Below, in pieces: positions 62,620 to 64,000 of a DNA stretch of 64,000 bases. The stretch comes from Spirosoma aureum (GTDB lineage Bacteria; Bacteroidota; Bacteroidia; Cytophagales; Spirosomataceae). A program made the translations under genes and the position numbers. The notes below the pieces were generated by a model. That model saw nothing but the letters and a program-made list of their open reading frames with translations, was not told the origin of the DNA and ran no database searches. The stretch covers positions 2,750,501-2,814,500 of the forward strand of contig NZ_CP050063.1 in assembly GCF_011604685.1 (NCBI RefSeq), given 5' to 3'. Every line of letters starts with the position of its first letter. The stretch's first letter is position 1.

Positions 62620-62982
62620 ATGGAAAATACCAACAACTCCGATCAACAACGCGTCGACCAGAATTCGGGTGGCCCACTAGAGGGTATGTCGCCCCAAAAT
62701 ACCAACATCCCCGAAAATAACAACGAAGAGGATGCTGTCGTTTATGCCGGGCTGGGTGTCAACAACGACCCCGATATCCTGAATCCCGGCGACGAGGAAG
62801 CTTCTGATACGTTGCTCTATACCGATACACTTACAGCGCGTCATGCCACTGATGAAGTATCGAATGATGAAGATATGGACGATATTCCCGAGGATTTGCT
62901 GGAAGATATTTCGGACGAGGAACTGGATAATGAGATTGACGAACTCGCTGAAGAAGAGGAAGAAGGCAACGAGCGCTATTAA
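62620..62982 (+). CDS. Acidic small protein of unknown function
   Basis: This 120-residue protein is strongly acidic, with long runs of aspartate and glutamate in the second half and an asparagine- and glutamine-rich first half. There is no signal peptide or membrane segment. No fold is recognised. Low-complexity acidic proteins of this kind are common in Bacteroidota. It lies about 115 bp after the FG-GAP gene. Confidence 0.55.
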   Translation: MENTNNSDQQRVDQNSGGPLEGMSPQNTNIPENNNEEDAVVYAGLGVNNDPDILNPGDEEASDTLLYTDTLTARHATDEVSNDEDMDDIPEDLLEDISDEELDNEIDELAEEEEEGNERY

Positions 62983-62990
62983 CCAGGAAA

Positions 62991-63035
62991 CAGTTTTCAG
63001 TGGGCAGTCTTCAGCCTACTGCCTACTGAAAACTG
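62991..63035. terminator. Hairpin between the acidic protein and kinase genes
   Basis: An 18-bp inverted repeat with one mismatch (62991-63008 and 63018-63035, arm CAGTTTTCAGTGGGCAGT) lies between convergent genes and overlaps the last codons of the kinase gene. It may end both transcripts. Confidence 0.6.
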
Positions 63036-64000
63036 CCTTCAGGCTGCGCTGATCGGGCAGATAAACCGTAAACGTTGCGCCATTGCCCGGCTGGCTGTGT
63101 GCACCAATATAGCCATTATGGTTTTCAATAACTTTCTGTACAATAGTTAAACCAATGCCAGTGCCCTGGTATTCCCGACGGGTATGGAGCCGTTGGAAAA
63201 CCGTGAAAATCCGGTCTAAATATTTCTCATCGAAGCCAATCCCGTTATCGACAATACTGATGGCAAAAAAAGGCTGATCCAGGTCTATTTCGGCTACTTC
63301 CTGGTTTGGCAACGGAATAATTTCCCGGCCTGTCACTTGTTCACAGTCCACACGAATACGCGGTACAATTCCCGGTGGAACGAACTTTAACGAATTGCTC
63401 AGTAGATTTTGAAACAGTTGTCGTAATTGAAGTGTGTCGCCCTGCAAGTCTGGTAAAGTCGTTACATCAATTTGCGCTTGCTTATCGCGGATAGAGGTTT
63501 CGAGGTCAATTAAAACATCATCCAGAACTTCCTGAAGATTAACCTGTTGGAGCTTACGCTTTTCGGAAGAGAGCCTGGAAAAAGTCAGCAGGTCATGAAT
63601 GAGTGTATTCATTCGCGTGGCTGCCGACTGCATCCTGGTAATCAGGTTGAGGTTGTATTCATCAAGAGCGCCCGATGGCTGATTGCGAAGCATATCGCCA
63701 AATGAGAGGATCTTTCGCAGCGGCTCCTGTAGATCATGGCTGGTTATATAGGCAAACCGCTCCAGATTTTCATTCGACTGTTTCAGGTTATCGATAAGCT
63801 TCTGAAGTTCCTGCTCATACCGTTTTGAGGCCGTAATATCCATAAACGTTAACAGCATACCATCCCCAAGTTTACTGACTGACAGGTCGAACCAGGCATT
63901 TAAACCGTCGAACGTATACAGGCTCTCAAAACGCTGCGCTTCCCCCGTTTCTATTGTTTTGCGGTAGCGATCAAAAAGGCCTGATGCATACACGGTAGGA
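63016..64000 (-). CDS. PAS-type sensor histidine kinase (partial, N-terminus beyond right edge)
   Basis: At least 325 residues are present and the frame continues past the window edge, so a GTG at 63993 is probably internal. A PAS-like segment ends at about residue 75 (D-I-T-A-S-K-R-Y). The H-box reads S-H-D-L-Q-E-P-L-R-K, followed by the N-box N-L-L-S-N-S-L-K-F, D-N-G-I-G-F and G-T-G-I-G-L-T-I-V. These are the motifs of a HisKA/HATPase kinase of the phytochrome-like group. No response regulator gene is in view. Confidence 0.88.
   Translation of the reverse strand, partial: PTVYASGLFDRYRKTIETGEAQRFESLYTFDGLNAWFDLSVSKLGDGMLLTFMDITASKRYEQELQKLIDNLKQSNENLERFAYITSHDLQEPLRKILSFGDMLRNQPSGALDEYNLNLITRMQSAATRMNTLIHDLLTFSRLSSEKRKLQQVNLQEVLDDVLIDLETSIRDKQAQIDVTTLPDLQGDTLQLRQLFQNLLSNSLKFVPPGIVPRIRVDCEQVTGREIIPLPNQEVAEIDLDQPFFAISIVDNGIGFDEKYLDRIFTVFQRLHTRREYQGTGIGLTIVQKVIENHNGYIGAHSQPGNGATFTVYLPDQRSLKAVFSRQ

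Overview
The window looks like chromosomal DNA of a Bacteroidota bacterium, most likely order Cytophagales and close to Spirosoma-type genomes. This is judged from protein character, not from a search. The supporting signs are a Bacteroidota-type T6SS (T6SSiii) with TssN and TssO, three proteins with T9SS-like C-terminal sorting domains, a TamB gene followed by a lipoprotein BamA-like partner (TamL type), many lipoproteins, and little evidence of Shine-Dalgarno sequences. No rRNA, tRNA, CRISPR array, integrase or transposase was seen.

Region 1 (1-17.2 kb, all minus strand) is a type VI secretion locus. In transcription order it holds clpV/tssH, two cysteine-hydrolase-like candidate effectors, tssB, tssC, hcp, a periplasmic inhibitor-like protein, a T4-lysozyme-like effector, vgrG, a third cysteine-hydrolase-like effector, tssE, tssF, tssG, tssN, tssK, PAAR, a TssO-like membrane protein and tssO (cut by the left edge). 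TssA, TssJ, TssL and TssM are absent. Core and toxin genes are interleaved, so the locus is both machine and payload.

Region 2 (17.5-26.6 kb, minus strand) is the most unusual part. It contains two paralogous modules. Each has a repeat or propeller lipoprotein, a small beta-sandwich protein with two membrane segments, and a secreted caspase-like (C14) protein. Module A also has an OmpA-type peptidoglycan-binding protein and a second caspase homologue that has lost both catalytic residues. A 13-base motif (roughly YTGAGYNNNYGGY) lies upstream of clpV, tssN, the tssB-side effector and module B, hinting at shared control with the T6SS.

Region 3 (27-42.4 kb) is envelope and household: tamB-tamL, tesA divergent from an ABC exporter pair (ybbA-ybbP type), an SDR dehydrogenase, a CehA-type metallohydrolase and a TPMT-family methyltransferase.

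Region 4 (42.7-64 kb) is mixed: a cysteine-synthase-family enzyme, T9SS-type secreted proteins (one CotH-like, one FG-GAP), an ArsR regulator beside an old yellow enzyme, purQ, a 5'-nucleotidase split into two genes, an M1 aminopeptidase, ahcY, an exported RidA protein, a MarR-GNAT fusion with a clear operator, an SGNH hydrolase, murF and a sensor kinase cut by the right edge. Two long palindromes with homologous loops (near 42.6 and 56.3 kb), plus two degenerate relatives, form a dispersed repeat family. One copy abuts a broken beta-propeller gene.
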